Notes under the pieces: model-generated
The model's input: the letters and a program-made list of their open reading frames with translations, nothing else
What the model was told of the DNA's origin: nothing
The model's database searches: none
Position numbers and translations under genes: made by a program
NCBI RefSeq assembly: GCF_032854445.1
Contig: NC_088302.1
Location: 11,467,338 to 11,531,337 of the forward strand
Direction of reading: 5' to 3'
Length of the DNA: 64,000 nucleotides
Source of the DNA: Liolophura sinensis
Taxonomy: Eukaryota; Mollusca; Polyplacophora; Chitonida; Chitonidae
In this document: positions 1 to 12,860 of the stretch, in pieces
Layout: each line of letters opens with the position of its first letter
Numbering within the stretch: the stretch's first letter is position 1

Positions 1-706
1 AATTTGAAATGGGATGGAAAAAATTTCATGTAATGCGTTGTCCCACGGCCGTTCCACAATGCAGTTGCAGTGCTCTGTCAAACACATTTACTATGACGAT
101 GTATCTCACTGCTGTTGTCGGTTTGTGACTGCTTTGTAGAAAGGGCACCTGACATGCCTGGTACTAATGATGGCAAGCTTGAAGAGGAGATCACAAAAGT
201 AATCCTGATATACTTCTCAAAAGATACACATGAAGAAGGACGTGCAAGACAACAAAGAATATTACACTAATTTGTTAAGCCAGGTTGTCTCCAATAAGCC
301 AAAATAAACCTATAGAAAATTTTAACCAGAGCCTAAGGGCTGTGAAATGGGTCTATTGCTCTTCTTCTATTTTTATTTTTGTTGTAACTGATGACTAATT
401 GTCTTCTTGTACATCTCACTGGTCTTCTCCACCCACAAAAGGCCCATCAGTTATTCTGTCTGTAATGGAGGACCCGGCCCCACCTCATTATGGCAGGACT
501 TTAAAGAGCATGCATTGCACGAAAACGTTATATTATGATATACTGTAAGATTGTAGACATTTTCCCGAAATTTTTTTTTGCAACTAAGTCATTACCATTT
601 CTATTTGTTCGGTTAGTGCAAGCGAGAAAATCTTCATTATTTGTACGATTGTGGTATGTGTCAACAGAAAAAGGCGACATATCGTAATACAATACAATGT
701 AGTTGT

Positions 707-1096
707 ATCTTAACAGTACATATATGGCAAGAACACATAAAATAGATATACAGATATGGCAAGGAAACATAAAAAACGTACAAATATGGCAAGGAAACAT
801 AAAATACATATACAGATATGGCAAGGAAACATAAAATACATATACAGATATGGCAAGGAAACATAAAAAAAGGACAAATATGGCAAGAACAAATAAACTA
901 CACATACAAATATGGCAAGGATACATAAAACACATGTGCAAATATGGCAAGAACAAATAAACTACACATACAAATATGGCAAGGATACATAAAACACATG
1001 TACAAATATGGCAAGAACACATAAAATACATATACAAATATGGCAAGGATACATAAACACATATACAAATATGGCACGGACACCTAAAATACATGT
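707..1096. repeat. 32-bp minisatellite, about 12 copies
   Basis: Units read ATATGGCAAGGAAACATAAA ATACATATACAG, with variants GGCAAGAACA(A/C)ATAAA. The period and composition leave long frames open on the minus strand (528-1142), rich in repeated CHICICVLCFLA-like text. They are a by-product of the array. Confidence 0.92.
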
Positions 1097-2179
1097 ACAG
1101 TCTGACAACCTTTTCCTTCGATCTTTTCAGGATTACATCCAAATGTTCATCACTTATAGCAAACTATAATTAACAGCTCATTCCACAATTTAACAGCTCA
1201 TTCCACAATTTAACAGATAACTTCTTCAACAGACCATGAAAAACTCTGTATAATAAGTTTGTTGGTATTCACACAATTAGGAAGATCAACTACTGGGCAG
1301 TAAGCCAAGGGGTCAAGCAGTGCTACAGATAATTTTCAGAGGTAGTGCAGTACTCCCTACTGTTCTAAGAGGGTACTGGGTATGAACGGGCCATGTTCGT
1401 GGACACAAGCGTGGTGTTTAAGCAGTTCTGCTTGTCCTCGTCCTACTTGGGTGTAGGCATTTGGCCTAGCTGGCTGTACCAACTTCAGTGAATTTACCAA
1501 ACATAGCATACCTTCTGATTGACTACAGACCCTTTCATTCAGATTTTGGGAAGACACTTTTGTAATAAATCTAAATTTGCTAAGGGCAAATAATGCACAG
1601 TCACAATATTTTTCTTCAAGCAATGACTCTTCTGGGGCAGTTTTCTTGCCAGCTCACCCTGACAGGTTACTGCAGTCTTCTGCCCTACATGTACTCATTG
1701 TGACACAAGCAGCCATTCTCGGTTCCCTGCTCATAAATGTGTGGTTCAAAATGCATCAGTTTAACACTTCAACTGCAAAATCCAGTTTATTGCACTGATA
1801 TCTGTCTATGCACTATAAGACACCAAACCGACTATCGAGATCTTATAAGTGTTTTGACGTGACAGCTGACCATCATGTGAATCAGCGCTAGTGATTGGCC
1901 AATTTCATAAGGGCTTCTACAACATGGCTACTTGGAGTGAATTGTCCGTCAGTGCCATATATATTTCATCTTCTCGGCTTTCAAAACTTGAAACAATTTT
2001 TTATATATTTTTCTGTGATAACTGTATCCTATATCATTTTTTCTATGTATATATATATATATACACGCAGACTTTATTTTCACTTTAACAATTTTTCCGT
2101 CGTAAGACAATGTCGAGTCATTAGGTGTATGTATATATGTACTGCCGCCACTTAAGTACACGTATAATGACGAAGACAC

Positions 2180-2347
2180 CAGACATGACACCCACCCAGT
2201 CATATTATACTGTCACGAGGCCAACCAGTCCTGATTTTGATCCCCAGTCCTGTACCGTTTTAACAGTTTTTGGTATGACCCAACCCAGGCTAGATCCTGT
2301 GTCTCCCGCCTTTGAGGTGGACACTCTATCCATTAGACCACCGAAGC
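2180..2347 (-). mobile_element. Second tRNA-derived SINE family (family 2)
   Basis: Minus strand: CGCTTCGGTGGTCTAATGGA TAGAGTG is a box A-like head, followed by a box B-like AGGATCTAGCC. The body is GGTTGGGTCATACCAAAAAC and the tail GACAGTATAATATGACTGGG TGGGTGTCATG. The same body and tail motifs recur at 20450, 41590 and 42310. Confidence 0.7.
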
Positions 2348-3133
2348 GATATCTTGTGATGCATGTTATACACCTTTGCAACATGTAGAAATGTTATTCC
2401 CCTGAAAACTGGTGTAAATACATGTATTTCAGGCCACAAATTCTACAAGATATTTGTAGTGTAAGCAATAAGGTAAGAAAATATGCCTGAGAAGAAGAAA
2501 AAAATACACACCTAAAATTGCCTATTATTAAATTGATTTGAAAGTAGTGGGTGGGCTCATTTGATGGCTTGGTTAAAATGAGAGGTTCGAGGAGCAATAA
2601 TTGAAATTACTCTGACAGGCGTAAGTAACCACAATCAGAAATCTTCTGCACATGTTCTTTATTATTGTTACTGTGAAATCTTATACAACATTTCTGATCG
2701 ATAAAGGAGGACAGGAGACTGCTCGGGGAACTGGAGTGGCATAAAAAACGGTCAATGTATGCAGATGTAAGGTCGTCCATTAACTGGCTTCAGGCTGGGG
2801 CTGTGACAGCCTCTAAGCTGAAGCGTGCCTGAGTAAACACACATAAACGCAGCCAACAATCAATGATCCCGATTTGTTCAAATCAGATAGCAGGAGAACT
2901 TTCAAGAAAGACAAAATACATGGGATGGGAGAAGAGTAACTGGGGGGAGAAAAATGAACTGCATGTTTCAGAAATTTCAAAGTAAACTACAAGCACATTT
3001 ATGTACACAGGTGTAAAATTTGAGTTCCTTTTAGCGATCTTGCTGGATTCCTTCACACATTAAAAAAAAAAAAAAAAAGTGAAGCTTCAGTAATTATTTA
3101 CGACCTAATGATTCTAGAACTTAACCAATGTCA

Positions 3134-3248
3134 CTGCAGATGTAGCTGTAATACCATGGCAGATGTAAATGTAATACCATTGCAACTGCACGTGATACCA
3201 TTGCATATGTAGCTGTAATACCATTGCAGATGTACATGTAATACAATG
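3134..3248. repeat. Short tandem repeat of about 24 bp, roughly 5 copies
   Basis: Units of the form GCAGATGTAGCTGTAATACC ATT with substitutions; too diverged for an exact count. Confidence 0.75.
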
Positions 3249-5640
3249 CCATCTGATCCCTATTTACAAATGTAATATGCATACTTGTTAACTTGAAGAC
3301 CAGTATATTATTTATTTAAAATCCCCTGAAATTTATATTTGTCAAAAACTGTGCAAATTTAGAACGTGCATTTCAAGAGATAAATATCACTTAGGTATGT
3401 ACATCCCACATGTTTCTTCTAAACAACCCTCAAAATATATGTACCGTTGCGCCACTCAGTCATGGATGAAATTCTGTGTCATTTACTGTATATTTGATTG
3501 GTATTATACTAAAGCATATACCCTAAATGAACAGAAAATTTATGGTCAATTAGGGTATGTAAATATGTATTTGTGCAAGAAAAAAGCAAATCTGATATTG
3601 AATCCATATTTTATGGAAAGAGAAATATTGGTGTTACATCATCACCAAAACCTGCATGGTCTATAAAGCCCATTTTACAATCCAAGCATTGGACTAAAAA
3701 TAGAACTGAATTTATTTTTAGATACAGTTTTAATGGTCCTTCTGCTGATGTTCACTTCATTTTTAATGCTTCATTCCCTTTGACCTGCCCTGATCCAGAT
3801 GCACCCTGAATGGGGTTGTTTACTTCTGGAGCTTTTTTCCACACTTCCTGGTTTTGCAACACCCGATATCCTGCCATGTTAGGGACAGGTTTAAACACGT
3901 ACATGTATGTACTTAAATGTACCCCAAGATCCTGGGGGGGGGGGGGGGGGGTGCTGCTCACCCAGTACAGGTATACTGGTATAGCTACATGTGTCCTTCA
4001 TTAGTACAACAATGTTGTTTGGGCACAAATCTGCATGTGCTGAGTTATAACTGGTGTCTGTTACATACAGTTCATTATACTAATAATAATATCTTCACTT
4101 TGAGAGGGTAACAAACTCAGTCAATATGACAGTATTGATCTTCCCTGAGGCCCTGCATTCATTCACACAAACACTCAGCAGTCACATGGATTAAAAAAAA
4201 AACAAAAAAAAAGCAAATACACGAAGTATTAATCAGCACAAAGTTATACCTATATATAGATGTATCTATAGAGATACAAGGCTATGCTATGTGTTTGGCA
4301 CTCTCTGCCACTTTTGTTGCAAATTTTTAAACGATTTAACTGAGGAGGCAGATTGCACAGAGACAGGCAGATCGTTCCACTAAACAGACCCACAGTATGA
4401 AAAGGTTTTCCACTGACAGTCTGTCATCTGTACAATATGCATGTAGGAATGGACACAGTTTGATACCCTCCCTAATTCTTTAACCTTTTCAACTGCCTGA
4501 ATGACCCATATGTTCAAACATTCTGAGAGAATTATACAGTGCACAGAAATAATTTCTACAATTTTATGAAGCTTGCATCTTTAGTGACACAACCAAATCC
4601 TTGTAGTGTCATTTTCATAATAAATGTGTTCTTAAATTTCACTGCAAAAAGTGCTTTAGTAGATTTACAGTACATTTTACACACTTTGATACTTATTTCC
4701 AAACTACATGTATGTAACTGGTTCCATGTTGCCAATAAGTAATGACAATGCGCCACACCCTCTCTTACCGGATGAACTATTTTTTTCTCAAAGTCTAAGA
4801 GAATGAATGAATCAGGATGAATTATTACCAGTCAACACCAGATACTTTGTCAACAGGCAATATTTCAGCTTTATGGTTTCCAAGAGAGGAAGACCAGGTT
4901 GACGCACATGTACAAGGTATCCCAGTATGTATAGGGGATATACAGGGGATATAAACTGTACACATTTGACAAATCATTGCACATCATACCCAAACATGCT
5001 TACTTTACAACTCTTTCTATTGCATAAATGAAATAAACATTCAAAAGATTTTTAAAACTATTCCCTGATTGATAACATTAATACAAACTTTCATGCAATA
5101 TTAATGCTTTGTTCATGTATCTATACAATTCGGAAAGAGAATGGGCTTCTTGAACAGTCAGGCATGAACATAAATATACTCGCTGAACTTTCCTACCATT
5201 TGGTAATACATTGGTGCACTGATATTTGTAAACGTACATGATCCCACACTTTAAGTTCATTAACCTCTTATTACATGATATGATTTTGAAGACATATTTT
5301 GACATACAGTGTCCATGTATTGGTGATCTATACCTGACCTAACTTCACAGTCATCCTCAAAACATACAGTTTTACCTACTGACACAATCCAAACAAATTG
5401 CAGGCCACAATAGCAGGACTTGGTTTGTTTGAACATATGATAGCACCAGAAGCATACACTAGTCATGCTAGGGATGGTATTTGTTTGTCTTTCAAGCATA
5501 AAAATGGTAAATAATACAAATAATTTAATAAACGTGGTACATGTTTGTTAATTATAAAACACTATTGAGGGTATGTATTCAACTTTCAAGCAGAAAAATA
5601 GTAGTTAATATAAACAATAAAGTTAAACATTATAACATGT

Positions 5641-5803
5641 TTGAGTGGCATTTGAAAGTTGGGAAGGAAGTACATGTACACTGGGCAAGTCTTTCTTCTG
5701 GATATAAGATCATTTCGATCGTGATAACGATGTTAGTAACTACATTCAAATGTTGTGTTAATAAATAAGTTGTATATTCATGAGAAAGATTTTCCCAGTG
5801 TAG
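5641..5803 (+). mobile_element. Solo terminus of an older Penelope-like element
   Basis: This segment parallels 45666-45828: TGGCATTTGAAAGTTGGGAA, then TACACTGGGCAAGTCTTTCT, TGATAACGATGTTAGTAACT, ACATTCAAATGTTGTGTTAA and a right arm ending TTTTCCCAGTGTA. The outer parts form an imperfect inverted repeat of about 30 bp, as in the younger element. No reverse transcriptase follows, so it is a fragment or a 5'-truncated insertion within insulin-receptor intron 2. Confidence 0.75.
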
Positions 5804-7573
5804 TAAAAAATATAAATATCACAAAATATATATATAAAAAAAAAATTAATTCATTAAAAATCATCTACCATTAAATAATTTCACTTTGTACACAGACCTT
5901 CATGTAAGATGTACACTTAAACATGTATGCTTTCCTATTGGTAGTTTTACTAATATCATGTTTGGTGAATGCTGTTGACACAACCTAAAGATGTGCAGGT
6001 TACCGGGCATAAAATGTGTTGAACTCATGTTTTTTATCCTACGATGTTAAAAGAAAACAAAAACAAAAAGAACAAATCAAAATAAAAGGCCGAAAACCTA
6101 CTGCAGAACCAGTGTTCACATCTAGAGATCAAACAGCATTGCAATACTTCAAGAGTGTCCTTGACAGAAAAACAAGGTCTAAATTAGGCCATTAGAATAA
6201 TTACAGGTTCTCAATTCGTTCATCAGACAAAACCAGTTTTATGGGAGCAACTGTTTACAAGCAGACACAGAAGAAAAGTGCACATGACTTGTTGAACACC
6301 AGCCAAAGTGGCTGTACCCACTGAACCCCTGTCAAGCCATCATCATGTCCTAACAAAGAGCTCAGTTTTAAGGAGTTTTCAAACATCCATGTGCAGTGTC
6401 GACATAATAATGTCTTTATCAGTATTGATAATTACAATAATTCAGTACCTTGGAGTTTGTACTCTTTATTAAAAAAGAAGAGGAGAGATTACTGGGGTCA
6501 GTGGGGGGGGGGGGGGGTGTAAAGGCATCCATGCTCATTACATCAGCATTATGAACAGTTGCAATCAAAGCGCGACTGATATACTTGTTTAATTGTTATT
6601 TAACCTGGAACTCACTCACAGACTACGAATTTGAACTTTGATATGGAATTCATGCCTGGAATATCCACTGTCTGCCCGGCATCATTGAAAACTGATGACC
6701 GCTTCTCTCTTGTGTGTTATCGGCTTTATTTCTTATCTGTAGAATTTCTTACCCTGGTCTTTGGGAGCTGGTGTTAAATGTTGTTTTGGAAATGGATCTT
6801 GCGATTATCGACATGGAACGCCTTTTACAGACTACAAATGGTATATGAATGTCGGACATGACGCTTATATTATTAAGATGAAGCTCAGTGTACAAGTTTT
6901 ACCCCAATCTGAACTGGAAGAGTTTTTATGTGCAACCATTACATGTACATGTAAAACACACAGTCACGATCCTATCTAATTTACATATAAAAGCTTACAC
7001 TTGAACAGCCCAGGCACTCCTACAAAACCAAAGCAAACCTAAATGATATATGAACGAGAAGGCGTAGTGCATGTTTCAGAAGACTCTCCCCACCCTTACG
7101 ACCTTCAAGGTTGGGCTTGAGGAATGGTTTCCTTGGGGAAATTGATTGGTTTGTTTGCTATGTCTCATTATGAGACAAAATTATTACACATATATAATAA
7201 ATGTACATGCATATCCATATAAGGTATTTGTTTTTTAGTGTTTGTTCAACTCAGACTTGTAGATCAAAAGTCTGGTGACAATGAATTTAGGTGTGCAAAT
7301 CACTCTCCTGGTCTTTCAGCTGGGTGTGATAATTACACACCTGCACAAAAACAAAGATGAAGACCAAAGATCAAAGAAAAATCTATGGAACTCCTATAGA
7401 CATTGTATATTGCCATGTACTTGTATTGTTTGTATACCTTGAATTCAACTGTTGTCAGTTTCATTGTAACAACATGTAGCAGGTTTAGCAATAATTTTGC
7501 AAAGTTCTAAACCCACCTTTAATGACAAGGGACATGAGTTCAATTGATGTAAAGTTACATACAAATGTATGTA

Positions 7574-7799
7574 CTGTAATTCCTTAACCTTTTCGCATGT
7601 TTGCAGTGTATTTAAGCACATTCTGAAGGCATTATTCTGGGTGGACTGCTAAAATTTTATATCTTTTTGAAGCCTAGAAATTGGCCAATCTGACCTAAGT
7701 AGTTTTGTCTCCAAAATCAATGGTCGTTTTGTCTCCAAAATCAAATAAACAATGTGCATAAATTGCACTGAAAGTTGTTGCTGAAATGCTGAATTAGGG
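7574..7799 (+). mobile_element. MITE, copy 1 (226 bp)
   Basis: Left end CTGTAATTCCTTAACCTTTT CGCATG, right end ...GCTGAATTAGGG, TA on the left. The interior GGCATTATTCTGGGTGGACT and TTTTGTCTCCAAAATCAA is shared with copies at 28150 and 57978. Confidence 0.8.
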
Positions 7800-9180
7800 T
7801 TCCATTTTTTTTTTTTTTTTTACATTTACAGCAATCTAAAGCCAATAACTTCCTAAAACAACACGGTGAAAATGCATGCAAAATGGACACCACAAAGTCT
7901 TCAAAACGGGTCTGTAATCTACAGACTTGGGTGGACTGATTACAAACTGTCCAGGAACATCATCCTAATCAGTGCACTGATGAACACAGATCTGCACAAC
8001 TTTGCAGTGTTGATAAATTAAGGCAATATCCTCAGGGAAAATCAATGTCATGTTTGGACCAACTTTCAATCTCAACAGCACACTCATGCCTGAGCACTAG
8101 GGGAGGAGTTCAACCTAAATACAACAGTTACTGTGGTCACATGACACTAAATACAAGACAATTACAACTTGGATCTCAGATGGATGTCTGGCAGACTCCT
8201 GGAAACCTGTAGCAGAAATTTCAAAGAGAAGATTCGGCTTCTTCGATTAGTCAACCACTGCTAGCCTATCTCAAAAAACAGCCTGGCAAGGTTTTTCCAG
8301 GAAAAAGCATGCACTAAGTTCAGGCGTCCACCACCAGCAATAGCAGACCACAAATGTGGCTGTGTTAAGGAGGAAGCTGAGTCCTGGAGCTGTGCGCAGG
8401 CCCCCCCAACCTGGTTTAGCCTTGGGATGTCTGGATTAGTGGGTAATACTGAGGGCGTCTTGTATGGGATCTGGCTGCTGTTTAAAGAGGGTCAATACAG
8501 TCAGCCCCGATCAATACACACAGACTATTTTGATTTGCTTGCATGGTCAGGGCTGCGAAAACAAACAAAGCCTAGAGGCCATTACTCATTTTGTTCAGCG
8601 CCAGCAGAAGCCATCAGAGGAGTTATTAACTCACATAAAATGGACAGAAAATAACACTGGCAAACTGCTCAGGTGACAATGCTATTTGAAAATAGCATAA
8701 ATGCTGGCAAGGAGCCACCAAAAGCCATAGGGCAAACGCCGAGCTGTTATAGTTCAACAATTTCTTGTGAAATATTCAATCAACAGATTTGCCCAACTTA
8801 TGAATGAACCCATCTTATTTTCACATACTCAGGAGTAACATTTGACTTTGGAAAACCTGACTTGGAAATTAGGATTAGGCTGTACATGCTGTACCACCTT
8901 TGGTACGCCAAATATAAAAGAATTCTGACAAAAATGGCTAAGACCCTGACAGTAAATTCTGACATTTATGTATGCATATGTCCCTCTGGACAGGTAACAA
9001 AAATATCGTCAAACTGTTTTTTGAGATTATTTTATGCATAATATTAATAAGATTTGTAAATTGTTAGGATTGGGTGATTCTTGACAACCATGAAGATCAG
9101 TTACATGAATGTGCTTTCACTCAAATGCCAACTGGGATAACTGTTCACTATTTTAATCAACGAAAACATCCAACCAGTCA

Positions 9181-10090
9181 GGGGTTGTGAATGTGTACCC
9201 TCAATGTCCACCTGTAAGGGGTTGTGAATGTGCACCCTCAGTGTCCACAAGTAAGGGGTTGTGACTGTGCACCCTTAGTGTTCATTAGTAAGTGGTTGTG
9301 ATTGTGTACCCTCAGTGTCCACCTGTAAGGGATTGTGAATGTGCACCCTCAGTGTCCACCTGTAAGGGGTTGTGAATGTGCACCCTCAGTGTCCACAAGT
9401 AAGGGGTTGTGATTGTGTACCCTTAGTGTTCATTAGTAAGTGGTTGTGATTGTGTACCCTCAGTGTCCACCTGTAAGGGATTGTGAACGTGTACCCTCAG
9501 TGTCCACCTGTAAGGGGTTGTGACTGTGCACCCTTAGTGTTCATTAGTAAGTGGTTGTGATTGTGTACCCTCAGTGTCCACCTGTAAGGGATTGTGAACG
9601 TGTACCCTCAGTGTCCACAAGTAAGGGGTTGTGATTGTGTACCCTTAGTGTTCATTAGTAAGTGGTTGTGATTGTGTACCCTCAGTGTCCACCTGTAAGG
9701 GATTGTGAACGTGTACCCTCAGTGTCCACCTGTAAGGGGTTGTGATTGTGTACCCTTAGTGTTCATTAGTAAGTGGTTGTGATTGTGTACCCTCAGTGTC
9801 CACCTGTAAGGGATTGTGAACGTGTACCCTCAGTGTCCACCTGTAAGGGGTTGTGACTGTGCACCCTTAGTGTTCATTAGTAAGTGGTTGTGATTGTGTA
9901 CCCTCAGTGTCCACCTGTAAGGGATTGTGAATGTGCACCCTCAGTGTCCACCTGTAAGGGGTTGTGAATGTGCACCCTCAGTGTCCACAAGTAAGGGGTT
10001 GTGACTGTGCACCCTTAGTGTTCATTAGTAAGTGGTTGTGATTGTGTACCCTTAGTGTCCACCTGTAAGGGATTGTGAATGTGTACCCTT
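9181..10090. repeat. 37-bp minisatellite with higher-order order, about 24 copies
   Basis: Unit GGGGTTGTGAATGTGTACCC TCAGTGTCCACCTGTAA. Variant units follow one another regularly: one with CTTAGTGTTCATTAGTAA, then one starting GTGGTTGTGATT, then one starting GGGATTGTGAA, then optionally one ending CCACAAGTAA. This gives blocks of three or four units (111 or 148 bp). Confidence 0.95.
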
Positions 10091-10095
10091 ACTCA

Positions 10096-11928
10096 AGGTG
10101 AATGTTATCCAACTGAAAACCTCCAGTTTTTATCTAAGAACTGGGGTTTGAAGTTAATGTGGCAAGGTTTCCTGACCAAACTTCAGTATCTTGTTTTTGC
10201 TTTGCACAAAGGGCTTGGCAAATGATTGCAAAAGGCCATGTAAAAAGGTTACAACAGGAAAGCCATGACACATGTATGTACATGTACCACAAAGCTTTTT
10301 CAGCACATACCCAACGAAGAGGGCAATGGGCACATAAATCGCCTGTAGGTCACATGATGTATCATTAGTTTACTGAGGTCTGTTCTGAGCTGTGAAGGAG
10401 AGGCTAAATCGTGTCTCATCAGTGTACTACAGTTTCACAGCACTGTTCACCCTTAATCCAGCTTCTGATTATAAACACAGCTCCAGTACAATTTTATCTT
10501 TACCTCAGGCTGTACCAAGTACACATGGTAAGGGCCAAGATTTGATGGGATGAGCTTTATACCTTCTGCTTGACCTCACAAAATAAACAGGGAGAACACA
10601 ACCTCAATTGAAATTTATCATATAAATAAAACTACTGTAAATCTTCAACTTTTTTAACCATTAAAGCACTTCGTGGAATTCAGGCATACAATTATTATGA
10701 AAATAATACCAAAAATGAATTGTTTGTGTCACTTAAGATACAACATTCATAACCCTGTGCAGATTATCTCTAAACACATAGCTATCTCAAAATGTTTCAA
10801 AATATTGGTTGCAGAAGCAGTCGAAAAGCTTGAAAAATTAGGGCACAGGGTGTATAATATTTCAGTTTACTGCAGTGAACTCTGCATGTAAATGTAGCTT
10901 GAAAGGTGCATTATTTTTCCGTGTTGAGTGTAAATAATAAACAGAAGAGAACACAATAGTGATAGCAAGGCTGGGTGTGACTGAACGTGGATAAACAGCT
11001 ACGTGAAGTTAAGCTAAGGCACCTACACGTAGTCCATGAGCTTTCGCGACAGTAAACAACAAATTAAAAGAGTGACTGCATGAGGCGAGCAATGACCCAC
11101 ATCACAACCAGGGTAGAGACCCTCAGACAGCGAAGCTGCTAAAGCCCGGAAGGCTTACAGACTTCACCAGCAGCTAAATAACACCTCCATCACACGCTGT
11201 GTTCATGGTGGGACACATGTAAGTAAAACCAGGTACAGTAATCGACATTAATCCCCCGCCATCTTATGCTGACATACACTATAACTCATTTATGTTGCAT
11301 GTACATGTACATATAACTACAACAGAATAGATCGTACGAATGTACAAGTACACGTATGTTGTGTGTCTTTCTACACAACCATTCACCCCAATGACTCGCA
11401 CCTGGCAAATGCATTGCTAAGGAAGAATAAAGTTTTCAAAAAATTGCGTATGCAAATTAGGCAATAATCACGTCACTGCACTATGTAACCATAGAAAAGG
11501 AATATCTGTCTGTCTGTCTGTCATCCAATCACATCATCCAATTTCATCCAATCAAATTCATGCATGTTTTTGCTGGTTGTATTGCTAAGGACCCAAGAAA
11601 AATTGCTTATTGCTTATACAAACTAGGCGATAATGACATCACAGTGAGTGTACTGCACACATACGTATTCATTTCACTGTCAGACAGTGGCATAAAGTTG
11701 ACTAAAAAGCTTCATCCACAAGATATGTAAATGTCTTATTACTTTTTAATTGTGAATATAATTACCATAATATCTTGGCAGGCTGTGTCACACACCTCAA
11801 GTAAAATATTTAAAATGGGGGATAGCAAGCTGAAGGAATTTAATAAGCAGGCAAAAGAACAGTCTGAATCCATGTCCAATATCCGTCAATATAAACCTTT
11901 GATGATACATCACAAAGAACTCTCTTAC
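10096..11928. other. Intronic stretch before the L1 exon
   Basis: Unique-looking AT-rich DNA. It has a (TCTG)n tract at 11503-11522 and repeated CATCCAAT(C/T) strings to about 11565. No feature supported. Confidence 0.6.
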
Positions 11929-12474
11929 CTTTCTGGCAATCATTGACCGTCCAGCATCGCTTAACCTTGGTCTTGTCATCTTTGCTCCTCTGCGTTGCTT
12001 TACAGTTGTCGGGACAGAACTGCAAACAGTCTCTCACATTCTTATTTTCTCTAATGTAATGATCATCTGGTTTGGCTGATTTCGCTATCCTTGTCCAGTC
12101 TACCGTCTGAGTGAAGCACAAATTTGGATTTTTCTCCAAGCGGACGGCACCTCTCTCCATAAGCGTCAAATTCACCAAGCCGATTTCTTCCAGGTGAGGC
12201 ATTTCAAATGCGACAAGGGAATATGTGTACATCAGATTCTGACCACGGATCACAGCCAGGTTAGGAAATAAATTCCGTAAAGTTTTTAGATTTTGTACGC
12301 GGAACAGCAGCAGGTAGTCTGTTATTTCCACCAGTTTCGGAAAGGATAGTTTTTCGAGCTCTGCAGCACTGACATTATGCATGAGCAGAATGGACAGTTT
12401 ACCTTCTATCACAGAACAGTTTTTCAACTTTGAGAACTCTGTGATCGAGTTCCGGATGTCCAACGATTCACAAA
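11929..12474 (-). CDS. INSR: Insulin/IGF receptor, coding exon 2 (L1 domain and start of cysteine-rich region)
   Basis: This exon encodes the extracellular L1 ligand-binding domain of an insulin/IGF-1 receptor. Readable family landmarks are SLDIRNSITEFSKL, NCSVIEG, LSFPKLVEITDYLLLFRV, NLFPNLAVIRG, an FEMPHLEEIGL stretch, a VRLEKNPNLCF strand and VDWTRI. They are followed by paired cysteines (DCLQFCPDNC, RCWTVNDCQK) that open the furin-like region. The acceptor is TTTCAG at 12475 and the donor AAAG|GTAAGA at 11928. The 546-bp exon enters and leaves in phase 1 and ends at the CQK cysteine, as I recall for vertebrate receptor genes. The rest of the ectodomain, the transmembrane segment and the kinase are not in the window and should lie to the left. 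NCS and NLT are potential N-glycosylation sites. Confidence 0.95.
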
Positions 12475-12770
12475 CTGAAAAGAGAAGACGAATCCATACA
12501 TCATATAAAGTTAATTGTACTGCTTCTTTGTCACCTTCAGGCTTAACCTTTTTAGAAACACAATTTCATTATTATAACATTATATACATTTGTAAACATG
12601 CAAAGTTCATCTATTTTCTTTACTGAACGCTTCTGGGGAAAAGAGAGGCAATGACAAACAATCCAAATCTGCCAATGATACAGAATATAAAAAACATGTG
12701 AATAGCACAACTAGATTAATATAGCGCACAGGCAAGACAGCACCTGGTTAGCATACATGTACTGTATATG

Positions 12771-12860
12771 ATTGATTTATTTGATTGGAGTTTTACACAA
12801 TACACAAGAATATTCTACTTATACAACATCGGCCAACATTACGGTGGGAAGAAGGTTAAT
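12771..12860 (-). mobile_element. SINE family 1 fragment (3' end)
   Basis: On the plus strand GATTTATTTGATTGGAGTTT, CAAGAATATTCTACTTATAC and CATTACGGTGGGAAGAAGG: the reverse complement of the SINE tail, truncated before the head. It sits 300 bp upstream of the L1 exon. Confidence 0.7.

Larger units (their letters stand above)
1097..5640. other. Intronic stretch with little recognisable content
   Basis: Apart from the SINE at 2180-2347, the short tandem repeat at 3134-3248, poly-A at 3061-3078 and poly-G at about 3932-3950, I see nothing specific here. Confidence 0.6.
1..11928 (-). other. Insulin-receptor intron 2 (partial, runs off the left edge)
   Basis: Everything left of the L1 exon is inferred to be intron 2. 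The next expected exon, a cysteine-rich block of about 100 residues, was looked for on the minus strand and not found, so the intron exceeds 11.9 kb. The stretch holds two minisatellites, a Penelope-type terminus, a MITE, one SINE and simple repeats. Outside those I see only AT-rich unique-looking sequence. Confidence 0.65.

Noticed and set aside
528-1142. 204-codon minus-strand frame of hydrophobic Cys-rich repeats
   Set aside because: Produced by the 32-bp minisatellite; overlapping frames in other phases show the same repetitive text and there is no domain.
8427-8676. Two overlapping plus-strand frames in a GC-richer patch
   Set aside because: No domain, and both frames are short. The patch could be a conserved non-coding element, but that cannot be judged without another genome.
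9181-10090. CRISPR-like array
   Set aside because: Units are contiguous with no unique spacers, in an animal intron; it is a minisatellite.
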